A stretch of DNA of 64,000 nucleotides from positions 36,246,815 through 36,310,814 of the forward strand of contig ML660772.1 in NCBI GenBank assembly GCA_007570785.1, in the 5' to 3' direction. The notes under the pieces were generated by a model. The model saw only the letters and a program-made list of their open reading frames with translations. It did no database searches and was not told where the DNA came from. The stretch comes from Antilocapra americana. Taxonomy: Eukaryota; Chordata; Mammalia; Artiodactyla; Antilocapridae. The position numbers and the translations under genes are program-made. Position 1 is the stretch's first letter; each line of letters begins with the position of its first letter. Below, piece after piece: positions 22,827 through 34,080 of the stretch.

Positions 22827-25151
22827 TAGAATCTTCTCTTATTTTTAACTTTTGATATTTTTATTATAATATGTGTTGGTGTAGGTCTGTTTGGGACCAT
22901 CTGTGTACCTGGGTATCTATTTCCTTCTTAAGGTTTAGAAAGTTTTTAGCCATAATTTCTTCAAATACATTTTCAGTCTCCTTTTCTCTTTCTTCTGAAA
23001 TCACTGTTGTGCATAGATTGGCGTGCTTTTTATTATCCCATAGGCCTCTTATATTGCTTTCATTTTTTTCATTTGGCTTTCTGTCTACTATTCTGATTGA
23101 GTGATTTCCATTATTCTATCTTTCAGGACCCTTATTAATTCTTTTGCATTATTCATTCTGCTATTCAATGCCTTTAGCTCAGCTTTCATCTTAGCTGAAA
23201 TTTTTCCTGTTTTTTTTTTGTTTGTTTCTTTTTATAGTAATCTGCATTTCTGTTGATAGACTTTGTTAGTCCCTACAGTATTTTCATTATATCCTTTTTG
23301 AGTTCATCGTCTTTTAAATTGAAGAAGTCTGTTTCATTTGTTCTTTCAGGGGAATTCTCTTGACCTTTTAATTAGGCATAGTTTCTCTGCTTCTTCATTT
23401 TACTTATATTTCTCTTGCTGTATGAGTTTAGAAGGAACAATTTTCTACTGTGGTCCTAGAGGGCTATTTTTATGTGGGAATATCTTTGTGTAGCCCTAGC
23501 CTGTGTGGGTTTAATATTTTTTGGTATAAGGACCGTTTTTAGTGTGCTTGCCTGCCAGTTGTTTCCTCAGTGTATGCTGAACATTATCCACTTGGGAGGA
23601 GGTGTGAGTGGTATTGTGGTGGTCAGAGCCTCCCCTGGTCATTGAGTGGGACCTCTTTGCTCTGTCAGGACCTGGATCTGTTCCCTAGCTGTCGGAGTTT
23701 GGGCTGCAGTGCCAGGCAGATGGAAATGGAGCTCTCCCGCTGGGAGAACAGCCGGATTATTTTTCCGCTAGCGCTGTTCACCAGTGAGTGTGCTCCTTGT
23801 GCGGATACCCAAAGCACACTGTTGTTGGCCCCTTCTGTGGCCCCATCTCAACCTCAGGAGTGCCAGCGGTTGGCCTCAGTGTCCCTCAGCTGTTGTTTTC
23901 ACAGGTCCGCCAGCACAGACCCACCAAAGTCATGGCCTGGACCGTAGTCCTTGTGCTCCTGGACCCACTGTGGGAGCTCTTGAGGCAGTTCCGACTCTGG
24001 CCCAGCCCAGCCCCCATGCACATGCCCTGTGGCAGCCCCCATTGTCCACTTGGATGTCTTAAAGATGTTGACTCTACAAAGCTCGTGTTGAAAGTGTAAA
24101 TTTGCAACCTGTGCGCCCACAGGCAGAGATTTTAGCCCTGCTTTCTAAGTCGTGTGACTCCTGGGGCTCACCTGTGGTTTCAGCCCCACCTCTGTGAGTG
24201 GGCGACCCATTGGGATCTGCCCCTAGAGCCGGCTGAGGTGGCAGCTGGGGTGTGAGAGCCCACGGAGGCGGTAGCACACTCCCTCTGCCCCCCAGCAGTG
24301 ACTGAGGCAAGTTCTTGGGGAGTCCACATCGTGGCAGGGACAGGTGCTTGGAAAAAGAGGCCATAATGGCAGCCCCGCCCCTCCCTTCACACACCACTTA
24401 ACAATGGTGCTTTGCTTCTGTGCTGCTTCTGGGTTTCTTCTGTGAACACCTCTAGTTGTGGCCTACACGCTCCAGCCCCCTTTGGCTGTTTCTGCACAGC
24501 CAATGCGGTTCTCTCCCTGGGTCTGTCTTCTTAAATCATGAGTTCCAGCACCCAGCCCTGACCTGTACCAATGGACATGCCCATCTCAAGTTGGGGCTTG
24601 CAGGGTGGTGGCAGGACCATTTGTCCAGGTCTCTCTCTGTTCTGCCCACCACAAACCCGTTGTTGCTCTCTCTGCTGAAACTTCCTGTCTGTGCCAACAA
24701 TTCTCCCTACCAATGAGAGGGCTTCTCAGGATACAGGAACCTTTCCTCTTTCAGTTGCCTCCCAGGGATGCAGGTCCTGTCCTCCTTGCTTCTTTTTTCC
24801 TTTCATCCTACCTGATTGTGTGGAGATCTTTCTTTTCCTTTTAAATGTTTGAAGTCTTACGCTAGTTTCAGTAGGTGTTCTGTGAGAACTGTTCCATATG
24901 TAAACATATTGTTGACGTATTTGTGAGAGGAGGTGCTTGTACCCTGCCATGTTTTTATGTAAGGTGTTAGATCTTGCAAGTAATAGAAAGCTGAGATGTC
25001 ACCAAACTTCTAAAAAGGCGTTATGTGAACTCTTGGTGTTTACTTTCTAATGAAGGGGTTTTTTTTAAATATGTTAAATATGAGGCAAAATTTAATCTAA
25101 GATTCTTTTGCAATCACCTGATAGTGAGGTTGAAGAAAGTAATTATCCCTT

Positions 25152-25370
25152 GAAAGTGAAAGTGAAAGAAAGCAAAGTTGCCCAGTCATGTCTGACTCTT
25201 TGCAACCCCATGAACTGTAGCCTACCAGACTCCTCAGTCCATGGAATTTTCTGGAGTACTGGAGTGGGTTGCCATTTTCTTCTCCAGGGTATCTTCCCAA
25301 CCCAAGGACTGAACCCAGGTCTCCCGCATTGCAGGCAGACGCGTTACCGTCTGAGCCACCGGGGAAGCCC
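25152..25370 (-). mobile_element. Bov-tA type SINE, antisense
   Basis: The complement starts GGGCTTCCCCGGTGGCTCAG. It is flanked by ATTATCCCTT and ACTATCCCTT, a target duplication with one mismatch. Quite complete. Confidence 0.93.
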
Positions 25371-25944
25371 TGACTATCCCTTACCCACCTTTAATTGTAG
25401 GTGGCTAACAGTATTTACCAAAAACCCTAAAAATTGTGCATGACTGATTTATAACAGGCTCCAAAGTAGTTAATGGAAATTATAAAAATGATTATTAAAA
25501 TATACTAGATGTATAAATATAAAATAAGATTAAAAACTATGAAATCACCCAAGTAACTTTTTTTCTGTCACCATGTCCATCTTTAGAAACATCAAAAAAC
25601 TTCAATCACAGCCTTAAGTCACAGAGTCAGGTAGGTTATGATTGAAAGACACTTTCAGTGTCATTCAGGATAGCCCTTTAATTTGTTATTGTCTTTCCCT
25701 GGACCTTTGATTTAATTGTTCCAAGGATTAATCAAGATCCTCTATGAAATCTCTCTCAAGATCTGATCAATCCTTTGTTCTTATGGTTTAATTATTAAAA
25801 ATTATATCTGTGAAAATAAAATTTCATCTATTTACCCATAGACTTTTGTTTGCTCATCTGAATTTGTCTAGAATTTTAAGATCACACTTCTAATGTTTTG
25901 ACCATATAATAGGTTCTCAGTGGTATTTACTTTTCATCAGTTCA

Positions 25945-26080
25945 TGTGCTCTTTATAAAATGCTATGAATTAGGAATTATCTCCATTATTCAGATAAGGA
26001 ACTTGGAGCCAGAAATGTAAGTAATTTCCCAAACATCATTCTTGGTAAATGAAGGAGTTGTTACTCAAACCCAGGTCTAT
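25945..26080 (+). repeat. MIR SINE fragment
   Basis: The order ATTATCTCCATTATTCAGAT, then AAGGAACTTGGAGCC, GTAAGTAATTTCCCAAACAT and ACTCAAACCCAGGTCT, follows the MIR core and 3' part. Diverged, as expected. Confidence 0.7.
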
Positions 26081-26734
26081 ATACAGAGCCAAAACTCTTG
26101 ATATGATAAACTATATGATACAATACAATATGATACTGTTTCTCAATCTGTTATGTGGGATAGTATATGAGATGTAACACAGTACCTGTCATAAATATAC
26201 TTAGATCAATAAACATCTAGTTTATTAGATAAATAATCTTTTATTTTTTCTTTTGCCATTTTAGATGGATACTTTTTAGCTTTTGAAGTTTAAACTAATT
26301 GGCCATGAAAATTTTGTGAAATACTAAAAACTTCTCTTCTGCAAGGGAAAAGAACTTGGGTGGGCAGCAAATGATGGAAGTAGGGAAGAAAAGACCAAAG
26401 AAAGGGTGGCATAACTCCAGAGTCCAAAAAACTTGGGGTCCATTAGGAAGCATGGTTGGAAAGAGAAGCCAGTGTTTAGAGGAAAGAGCCATTGCAAGGG
26501 GCCTCATTTGGATGCTTAGGAACATGGATGAACAGGGTGTTTACAGGCTGATGGTTCACACTTTCCACTTGCCAGTTCTTTTTGTTTGGTCTTTGCCCTA
26601 CTATTATCAGTCTAATCCATATCATGAACTCCAGGACCTCTAAAATCCCCAATGAAAGACGTTGTTTTCTGTGGTGGTGGTGGTGGTGGTGAGGATAACA
26701 AGCCATTACATACTTTCTTTCTTTTTTTTTTTTT
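26081..26734. other. Intergenic, with a (GGT)n tract
   Basis: A (GGT)n simple repeat lies at 26671-26691. Otherwise there is no recognised repeat and no family-like open frame. Overlapping open frames on both strands at 26295-26706 show no conserved motif. Confidence 0.5.
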
Positions 26735-27315
26735 GTCTTGTTTTATTTAACCAACTCTCAATTAAGATACGTTTTTTTTTTTTNNNNNNNNNNNNNNNNN
26801 NNNNNNNNNNNNNNNNNNNNNNNNNNNNNNNNNNNNNNNNNNNNNNNNNNNNNNNNNNNNNNNNNNNNNNNNNNNNNNNNNNNNNNNNNNNNNNNNNNNN
26901 NNNNNNNNNNNNNNNNNNNNNNNNNNNNNNNNNNNNNNNNNNNNNNNNNNNNNNNNNNNNNNNNNNNNNNNNNNNNNNNNNNNNNNNNNNNNNNNNNNNN
27001 NNNNNNNNNNNNNNNNNNNNNNNNNNNNNNNNNNNNNNNNNNNNNNNNNNNNNNNNNNNNNNNNNNNNNNNNNNNNNNNNNNNNNNNNNNNNNNNNNNNN
27101 NNNNNNNNNNNNNNNNNNNNNNNNNNNNNNNNNNNNNNNNNNNNNNNNNNNNNNNNNNNNNNNNNNNNNNNNNNNNNNNNNNNTTTTTAAGGAACCTCCA
27201 CACTGTTTTCCATAGTGGCTGTACTAGTTTGCATTCCTACCAACAGTGTAAGAGGGTTCTCTTTTCTCCACATCCTCTCCAGCATTTATTGCTTGTAGAC
27301 TTTTGGATGGCAGCC
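26735..27315 (-). mobile_element. Ruminant L1, 3' part, broken by the assembly gap
   Basis: Poly-T at 26771-26783 looks like the antisense A-tail. After the gap, 27184-27315 is the antisense of L1 ORF2 also seen at about 410-510 in this window. The N-run therefore hides the L1 3' UTR and ORF2 end. The L1 continues at 30164 after a BovB insertion. Confidence 0.75.
26784..27183. other. Assembly gap, 400 N
   Basis: Exactly 400 undetermined bases inside an L1. Translated frames through it are meaningless. Confidence 1.
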
Positions 27316-27316
27316 A

Positions 27317-28028
27317 TGAATGTTTAATTTTAAATCAGCTGTTTCACTCTCCTGTTTCACCCTTATCAAGAGCCTCCTTAGTCCCTCTTCACTTTCTGCC
27401 TCTAGACTGGTATCATCTGCATATCCCAGGCTGTCAATATGTCTCTAGACAATTTGATTCAATTTGTGAGTCATCTAGCCTGGCATTTTGCATAATGTAG
27501 TCTGCATGTAAGTTAAATAAACAGGATGACAATATACAACCTTGTCTTACCCCTTTCCCAATTTTGAACCAGTCTGTTGTTCCATGTCCAATCCTAACCA
27601 TTGTATGTCTTGACCCACAAACAGATGTCTCAGGAGGCAGGTAAGGTGGTCTGGTATTCCCTTCTCTTCAAGAATTTTCCAGTTTGTTGTGGTCCACACA
27701 CTCAAAGGCTTTCGTGTAGGAAATGAAGCAGAAGTAGATTTTTTTATGTGTAATTCGCTTGCTTTTTTATGATCCAGCAGTTATTGGCAATTTGATTTTT
27801 GGTTGCTCTGCCTTCTCTAAATCCAGCCTGTACATCTGGAAGTTCTCAGTTCATGTACTGTTGAAGCCTAGCTTGAAGGATTTTGAGCTTTACCTTGCTA
27901 GCGTGTGAAATGAGCACAGGTGTATGGTAGTTAGAACATTTTTTGGCATTGGCCTTCTTTGGGACTGAAATGAAAAACTGACCATTTTTAGCCCTGTGGC
28001 CACTGCTGACTTTTCCAAATTTGCTGAC
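27317..28028 (-). mobile_element. BovB reverse transcriptase part (left piece of a split copy, 3' end missing)
   Basis: The complement is BovB reverse transcriptase sequence. It starts abruptly at the left at TGAATGTTTAATTTTAAATC, about 600 bases short of the normal BovB 3' end, and stops at 28028, where an L1 tail is inserted. Confidence 0.88.
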
Positions 28029-28029
28029 A

Positions 28030-28500
28030 TATTTATTTATTTAATTAATTTATTTAATTTTCTTTACATTATCATGTTGGTTTTGCCGTACATTGACATG
28101 AATCTGCCATGGGTATACATGTGTTCCCCTTCCAGAACCCCCCTCCCGCCTCCCTTCTGATTCCATCCCTCTGGGTCATCCCAGTGCACCAGCCCTGAGC
28201 ATCAAACCTGGGCTGGCAATTAATTTCACATATGATGATTAACATGTTTCAATGCCATTCTCCCATATCATCCTACCCTTGCCCTCTCCCATAGAGTCCA
28301 AAAGACTGTTCTATACATCTGCGTTTCTTTTGCTGTCTCACATACAGGGTTCTCGTTACCATCTTTCTAAATTCCATATACATGCATTAGTATACTGTAT
28401 TTTTGTTTTTCCTTCTGGCTTACTTCACTCTGTATAATAGGCTCCAGTTTCGTCCACCTGAGTAGAACTGATTCAAATGAAGTCTTTTTAATGGCTGAGT
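28030..28500 (-). mobile_element. 5'-truncated ruminant L1 inserted in BovB
   Basis: Antisense of the young L1 3' UTR and ORF2 end, for example GGGCTGGCAATTAATTTCAC and the TCTGGCTTACTTCACTCTGT segment. BovB sequence reads from TTTGCTGACATAT on the left to GCAGCACTTTCACAGC on the right, proving the insertion. It matches the L1 at 750-1150. Confidence 0.9.
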
Positions 28501-28502
28501 AA

Positions 28503-30163
28503 TGCAGCACTTTCACAGCATCATCTTTTAGAATTTGAAATAGCTCAGCTGGAATTGTATCACCTCTACTAGCTTTGCTCATAGAAATGCTTCCTAGGGC
28601 CCACTTGACTTCACACTCTAGGATGTTTGGTTCTAGGTGAGTGACCACACCATTGTGGTTATCCAGGTCATTAAGACCTTTTTGTATAGTTTATCTGTGT
28701 ATTCCTGGCAGCTCTATTTAATACCTTCTGTTTCTGTTAAGTTCTTACCCTTTCTGTCCTTTATTATTCCCATATTTGCATGAAAGATGTATCCCCTTTG
28801 TATCTCCAATTTTCTTGAACAGATCTCTAGTCTTTCCCATTCTATTGCTTTCCTCTGTGTCTTTGCACTGTTCACTTAGGAAGGCTTTCTTATCTCTCCT
28901 TGCTATTCTCTTGAACTCTGTTGGTGTATCTTTCCCTGTATCCTTTGCCTTTTGCTTCTCTACTGTTCTCAACTATTTGTAAAGCCTCCTCAGACAACCA
29001 CTTTACCTTCTTGCATTTGCTTTTCTTGGGGATGGTTTTGGTCATCACCTCCCATCCACTGTTACGAACTTCAATCCACGGTTCCTCAGGCACTCTGTCT
29101 ACCAAATCTAATCTCTTGAATCTGTTCATCACCTCCACTGTATAATAATAAGAGTTTTGATTTAGGTCATACCTAAATGGTTTAGTAGTCATCTCCCCTA
29201 CTTTCTTTAATTTAAGGCTGAATTTTGCAATAAGGAGTTCGTGATCTGAGCCACAGTCAGCTCCAGTTTTTGTTTTGCTGACTGTGTAGAGCTTCTCTAT
29301 CTTCAGCTGCAAAGAATATAATCAATCTGATTTTGGTGTTGACCATCTGTTGATGTCCATGTGTAGAATCAGCTCTTACGTTGTTGGAAAAGGGTGTTTG
29401 CTATGACCGGTGCATTCTCCTGGCCAAACTCTATTAGCCTTTGCCATGCTTCATTTTGTACTCCCAGGCCATATTTGCCTGTTGTTGTGGGTATCTCTTG
29501 ACTTCCTACTTTTGCATTACAACCCCCAAGGAGGAGATCATCTTTTTTGGTGTTAGTTTTAGAAGGTCTTGTAAGTCCTCATAGAACCATTCAACTTCAC
29601 TTTCATTGGCATTTGTCATTGGGGCATAGACTTGGATTACTGTAATGTTGCATGTTGGAAACAAACCAATCATTCTGTCATTTTTGAGCTTGAACCCAGA
29701 TACTGCATTTTGAACTCTTCTGTTGACTGAGGGCTACTCCATTTCTTCTAAGGGATTCTTGCCCACAGTAGTAGATATAATAGTCATCTGAATTAAATTC
29801 GCCCATTCCTGTCCATTTTAGTTCACTGATTCCTAAAGTGTTGATGTTCACGCTTGCCATCTCCTGCTTGACCACATCCCATTTACCTTGCTTCATGGAC
29901 CTAGCATGAATCAGGGTTCCTGTGTGGTATTGTTCTTTACAGCATCAGACTTTACTTTCACCACCAGACTTATTCACAACTGAACCTCATTTTCACTTTG
30001 GCCTAGCCTCTTCATTCTTTCTGGAGCTATTTCTCTGCTCTTCCCCAGTAGTGTTTTGGACATCTCTTGGTGTCCTATTTTGTCTGCTTTTTCATACTGT
30101 TCATGGGATTCAAACAACAAGAACACTGAAGTGGCTTCCCATTCCCTTCTCCAGTGGACCAAG
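28503..30163 (-). mobile_element. BovB 5' half: reverse transcriptase start, endonuclease, 5' end
   Basis: Continues BovB through the endonuclease to its 5' untranslated part at about 29.9-30.16 kb. Open pieces at 28890-29312 and 29678-29896 carry endonuclease blocks, the latter with ISELKWTGMGEFNSDD. Frame breaks separate them. L1 resumes at 30164 with AGACTTTTTAATGATGGCC, matching the L1 side at 27298, so both sides of the insertion are visible. Confidence 0.9.
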
Positions 30164-31034
30164 ACTTTTTAATGATGGCCATACTGACCAGTGTGAGGTG
30201 GTACTTCATTGTAGTTTTTATTTTTACTGCTCTAATAATTAGCAGTGTTGAGCATCTTTTCATGGGCATATATTGACCATGTATATGTCTTTTTTTGATA
30301 AATATATGTTTAGGTCTTCTGCCCATTTTTTGATTGGGTTGTTTCTTTGTTGAGCTGTAAGAGCTGTTTGTATATTTTGGAAATTAATCCCTTGTCAGTC
30401 ACATTATTTGCACAATATTGTCACAATATTTTATCCCATTCAATAGGCTGACTCTTCATTTTGTTTATGGTTCCCTTTGCTGTGCAAAAGTTTGAAAGTT
30501 TATTTTTGGTTTTATTTCTATTGCCTTCAGAGACTGACTCAAGGCAAGGTGTGTCAGAGAATGTTTTGCCTGTGGTCCCTTCTAGGAGTTTTATGGTGTC
30601 ATATCTTAGGTTTAAGTCTTTCAGTCATTTTGAATTTAGTTTTGTGTATGGTGTGAAGGTGTTTTATTGATTTATGTGCAGTTGCTTTTCAACTTTCCCA
30701 ACACCACTTGCTGAAAAGACTTTGTTTTTCCCATTGTATAGTCTTGTCAAAGATTATACTCTATTGTGAAAGATTAATTGTCCATAGGGGAGTGGGTTTA
30801 TTTCTGGGCCCTTTATTTTGTTCAGTTGGTCCATACGTCTGTTTTTGTGCCAATACCATGCTGTTTTGATTATTGTGCTTTGTAGTATTGTCTGAAGTCT
30901 GGGAGGCTTATGCCCCCTGCTTTGTTCTTTTTCTTCAGAATTTCTTTGGCAATTTTGGGGGTCTTTTATGGTTTCATATAAATTTTAGGATTATTTCTTC
31001 TAGTTCACTGAAAACTGTTATGGGTAATTTGACA

Positions 31035-31130
31035 GAAAGAAAGTGCAAGTTGCTCAGTCATGTCCAACTATTTGTGACTGCATGGAGTATACAGTCCATG
31101 AGAGTCTGCAGGCCAAATCACTGGAGTGGG
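31035..31130 (-). mobile_element. Truncated Bov-A SINE fragment
   Basis: GAAAGTGCAAGTTGCTCAGT to TCACTGGAGTGGGTAG is the antisense Bov-A body; the tRNA-type head is missing. Inserted into L1 ORF2. Confidence 0.8.
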
Positions 31131-31588
31131 TAGGGATCTCATTAAATATGTGAGTTGCTTTGGGTAGTATGACTATTTCAACAATATTAATTCTTCCAAT
31201 CCACAAGCATGGGGTATCTTTCCATTTCTTTGAATTATCTTCTGTTTCTTTTATTAATGTTTTATAGTTCTTATCATATAATTCTTTCACCTCTCACCTT
31301 GGTCAGGTTTATTCCTAATATTTTATTTTGGTGGGTGTGATTTTAAAAAGTATTGTTCTTTTACATTCTCTTGCTGATATTTTGTTTTTATGTGTTAATC
31401 TTGTATCCTGCTACCTTGCTGAAATTGTTGATCAGTTCTAATAGATTTGTGTGGAGTCTTTAGGGTTTTTCCATATATAGTATCTCATCATCTGCATATA
31501 ATGACAGTTTTATTTCTTCCCTTCTAACTTGGATATCTTTTAGTTTTGTTTTGTTGTGTGATTGCTGTGGCTAGGACTTTCAATACTA

Positions 31589-31641
31589 TTGGAAGAGTTT
31601 ATAAAAAAAAAAAACCCGAACTAACTTTTTGGCCAACTCAA
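31589..31641. mobile_element. Mariner-type DNA transposon remnant (53 bp) with TA target sites
   Basis: It carries AAACCCGAACTAACTTTTTG followed by GCCAACTCAATA, the terminal inverted repeat of ruminant/mammalian mariner-derived short elements, and starts TTGG. L1 sequence is continuous around it (CAATACTA | TGTTGACTAGAAG), with TA at 31587-31588 and 31642-31643. Only the fused ends remain. Confidence 0.7.
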
Positions 31642-32546
31642 TATGTTGACTAGAAGAGGTGAGAGTGGGTGTCCTTCACTTGTTCTGTATTTTAGCAGGA
31701 AGGCTTTCAACTTTTCACCATTGGGTGTTATAGTGACTGTGGGTTTGTCATTGATGGCTTTTATTACATTGACATAGGTTCCTTCTATACCCATTTAGTA
31801 AGAGTTTTTATCATGAATGGATGTTGAATTTTGTCAAGTGCTTTTTCTGCATCCACTGGTTTTTGTCTTTTCTTTTGTTGATGTGGTGTATCACATTGAT
31901 TCATTTGCATATGTATAACCATCCTTGTGAACTTAGGATGAATCCCACTTGGTCATGTTGTATGATCTTTTTTTATGTGTTGTTGAATTTGAGTTTGCTA
32001 ATATAGAATTTGAGAATTTTTACTATATTCATCTAAGGTACTGGCCAGTGGTTTTCTTTTTTGGGAGTGTCATTGTGTGAATTCAGCATCAGGGTGGCAG
32101 TGGCTTCACAGAATGCCTTTGCTAGTGTTCCTTCCTCTTCAACCTTTGGGAACAGTTTGAGAAGGATTGGTGTAAGTTCTTTGTATATCTGGTGGAATTT
32201 GCCTGTGAAGTCATCTGGTTCTGCTCTTTTGTTATAAATTCTATTTCATTTCTAGTGATTGGTCTGTTCAAGTTGATAAGCTGATGCAGTGGCTGATGCC
32301 TGGTTCTGGTGCCCAGTAGTGGTGGTGGCTCACGCATGCCCTCAGAGATTATGATGGGAGCAGAGGCAGCTTGTGATCTCCCTTGGGGTCTGTGAGGATG
32401 TTTTTAGTTTTTGAGAAACCTCCATATTGTTTTTTGTAGTAGCTGTCTATTTACATTCCTTCCAACAGTGCACGAAATTTCTCTTTTCTCCAGATACTTG
32501 CCAACACTTGTCTCTTGTCTTTTTAATGTTATCTGTTCTAACAGGT

Positions 32547-32747
32547 GGGCTTTCTTGGTGGCTCAGCTGGTAAAGAATCTGCCTGCAATGCGGGACACCT
32601 GGGTTTGATCCCTGGGTTGGGAAGATCCCTTGGAGAAGGGAACAGCTACCCAATCCAATGTTCTGGCCTGGAGAATTCCATGGACTGTATAGTCCATGGG
32701 GGTCACAGAGAGTTGGACATGACTGAGTGATTTTCAAAAAAAAAAAA
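32547..32747 (+). mobile_element. Bov-tA type SINE
   Basis: Head GGGCTTTCTTGGTGGCTCAG, box B GGTTTGATCCC and an A-tail. TTCTAACAGGT on the left and TTCTGACAGGT on the right are the target duplications (one mismatch). Confidence 0.93.
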
Positions 32748-33625
32748 TTCTGACAGGTATAATGTGACCTCTCACTGTGGTTTTGATTCGCATTTTCCTT
32801 ATGATTAGTGATGTTGAGCACCTTCTCACGGACCTGTTGGTCATCTGTATGTCTTCTTTGGAAAAATGTTTATTCAGATCCTCTCCCCAGCTTTTGACTT
32901 TTTTTTTTTTTTTTTGCTGTTGTATGAGTTTTTTTAAATGTTTTGGATATAATCCCTTATCATGTATATGTGGTTTACAATTATTCTATTTTCTAGGTTG
33001 GATTTTCCTTGTGTTGGTTTCTTTTCCCATGTGCAGAAGCTTTTGGTTTTTATGTAGTCCCTCTCATTGATTTTTGCTTTTGTTGCATTTACTTTAGGTG
33101 TCAGATCAAAAAATCATCACTAAGACCAATGTCACAGAGCTTTCCTCTGTTTTCTTCTGAGTTTTATTTTTGTAGGCCTTACACTCAACTCTTTAATCTG
33201 TTGTAGTTAGTTTTTGGATATGGTGTAAGATAGTGGGTTTAGTTTCATTCTTTTGCATGTAGCTGTCCCGTATTCCCAACACCATTTATTGAAGAGACTG
33301 TCCTTTCCTCATTCTATATTGTTGGCATCTTTTTCAGAAATTAATTGTCCATATATGCATGGGCTGATTTCTAGGCAGTCTATCCTGTACCGTTGATCTG
33401 TGTCTGTTACTATGCTAGTACCATACTACTTTGATTTCTTTTGGCTAATATAGTTTGAAATCAGGAAGCATGACACCTTCAGCTTTGTTTTTTCTCAAGA
33501 TTGCTTTGGGTATTCAGAGTCTTTTGGGGTGTCATACAAATTTTAGACCTATGTATTCTATTTCTGTGGGGAAAAAAAATTGGAATTTTAATAGTGATTT
33601 CATCGACTCTGTAGGTTGCCTTGGG

Positions 33626-33850
33626 TGCATACATGCTAAGTTGCTTTAGTAGTGTTTGTCTCTTTGTGACCCTAAGGACTGCAGCTCACCAGGCTCCTCT
33701 GTCCATGAAGGTTCTCCAGGCAAGAATACTGGAGTGGGTTGCCATTCCTCCTCCAGGGGATCTTTCTGACCCAGCGACTGAACCCACATCTCTGCAGTCT
33801 TCCTGCCTTGGGGGGTGGGCTCTTTACCCTAGTACTGCCTGCTTTGGTTC
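33626..33850 (-). mobile_element. Bov-tA type SINE, antisense
   Basis: CTAAGTTGCTTTAGTAGTGT, TCCAGGCAAGAATACTGGAG and the GACCCAGCGACTGAACCC box B region in complement. The head is diverged. Confidence 0.85.
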
Positions 33851-34080
33851 AAGGGACACTTGAACAGTCTTGGATTTTTAATTTGTGAGCACACAGAATC
33901 TCTCTTATTTGTGCCGTCTTCAGTTTCTCTCATTAGTGTCTTACTTTTCAGTGTGCAGGTCTTTTACCTCCTGGGTTAAATTTATTCTTAGGTATTTTGT
34001 TGTTTTTAGGGCAACTGTAAAATAACTGATTTCTTAATTTCTCTGATACATTCTTAATTTCCTTAAAATATTACCCAAGT

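Larger units (their letters stand above)
18713..24960 (-). mobile_element. Old L1, nearly full-length body: ORF2, ORF1 region and 5' UTR
   Basis: The complement runs through L1 ORF2 (18.7 to about 22.3 kb), an ORF1-containing zone and a GC-rich 5' UTR (about 23.55-24.95 kb) that ends with the antisense of GGAACAGTTCTCACAGAAC. Its 3' parts are at 12.94-14.8 kb. All frames are decayed. It holds at least three younger insertions, given separately. GC-rich open frames at 23.57-24.72 kb belong to the L1 5' region, not to a host gene. Confidence 0.82.
30164..32300 (-). mobile_element. L1 ORF2 (continuation of the gap-broken L1)
   Basis: The complement is L1 ORF2 sequence, collinear with 14.4-20.3 kb (for example TGTTGATGTGGTGTATCACA at 31878 here against 20036). 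Decayed frames. A SINE fragment and a mariner remnant interrupt it. The right edge is near 32300, where a different, older L1 is approached. Confidence 0.85.
32400..34080 (-). mobile_element. Older L1 ORF2 fragment, interrupted by two SINEs
   Basis: The complement reads as a more diverged L1 ORF2 (TTTGAGAAACCTCCATATTG; GTCAGATCAAAAAATCATCA). It is interrupted by SINEs at 32547-32747 and 33626-33850. Confidence 0.75.

Noticed and set aside
23570..24720. GC-rich open frames on both strands that look like a possible host exon cluster
   Set aside because: The sequence is the antisense 5' UTR of an old L1, as shown by the end at 24.85-24.95 kb and by continuity with L1 ORF2.
26662..27327. Long open frames of 150-221 codons
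   Set aside because: They run through 400 undetermined bases and have no coding content.
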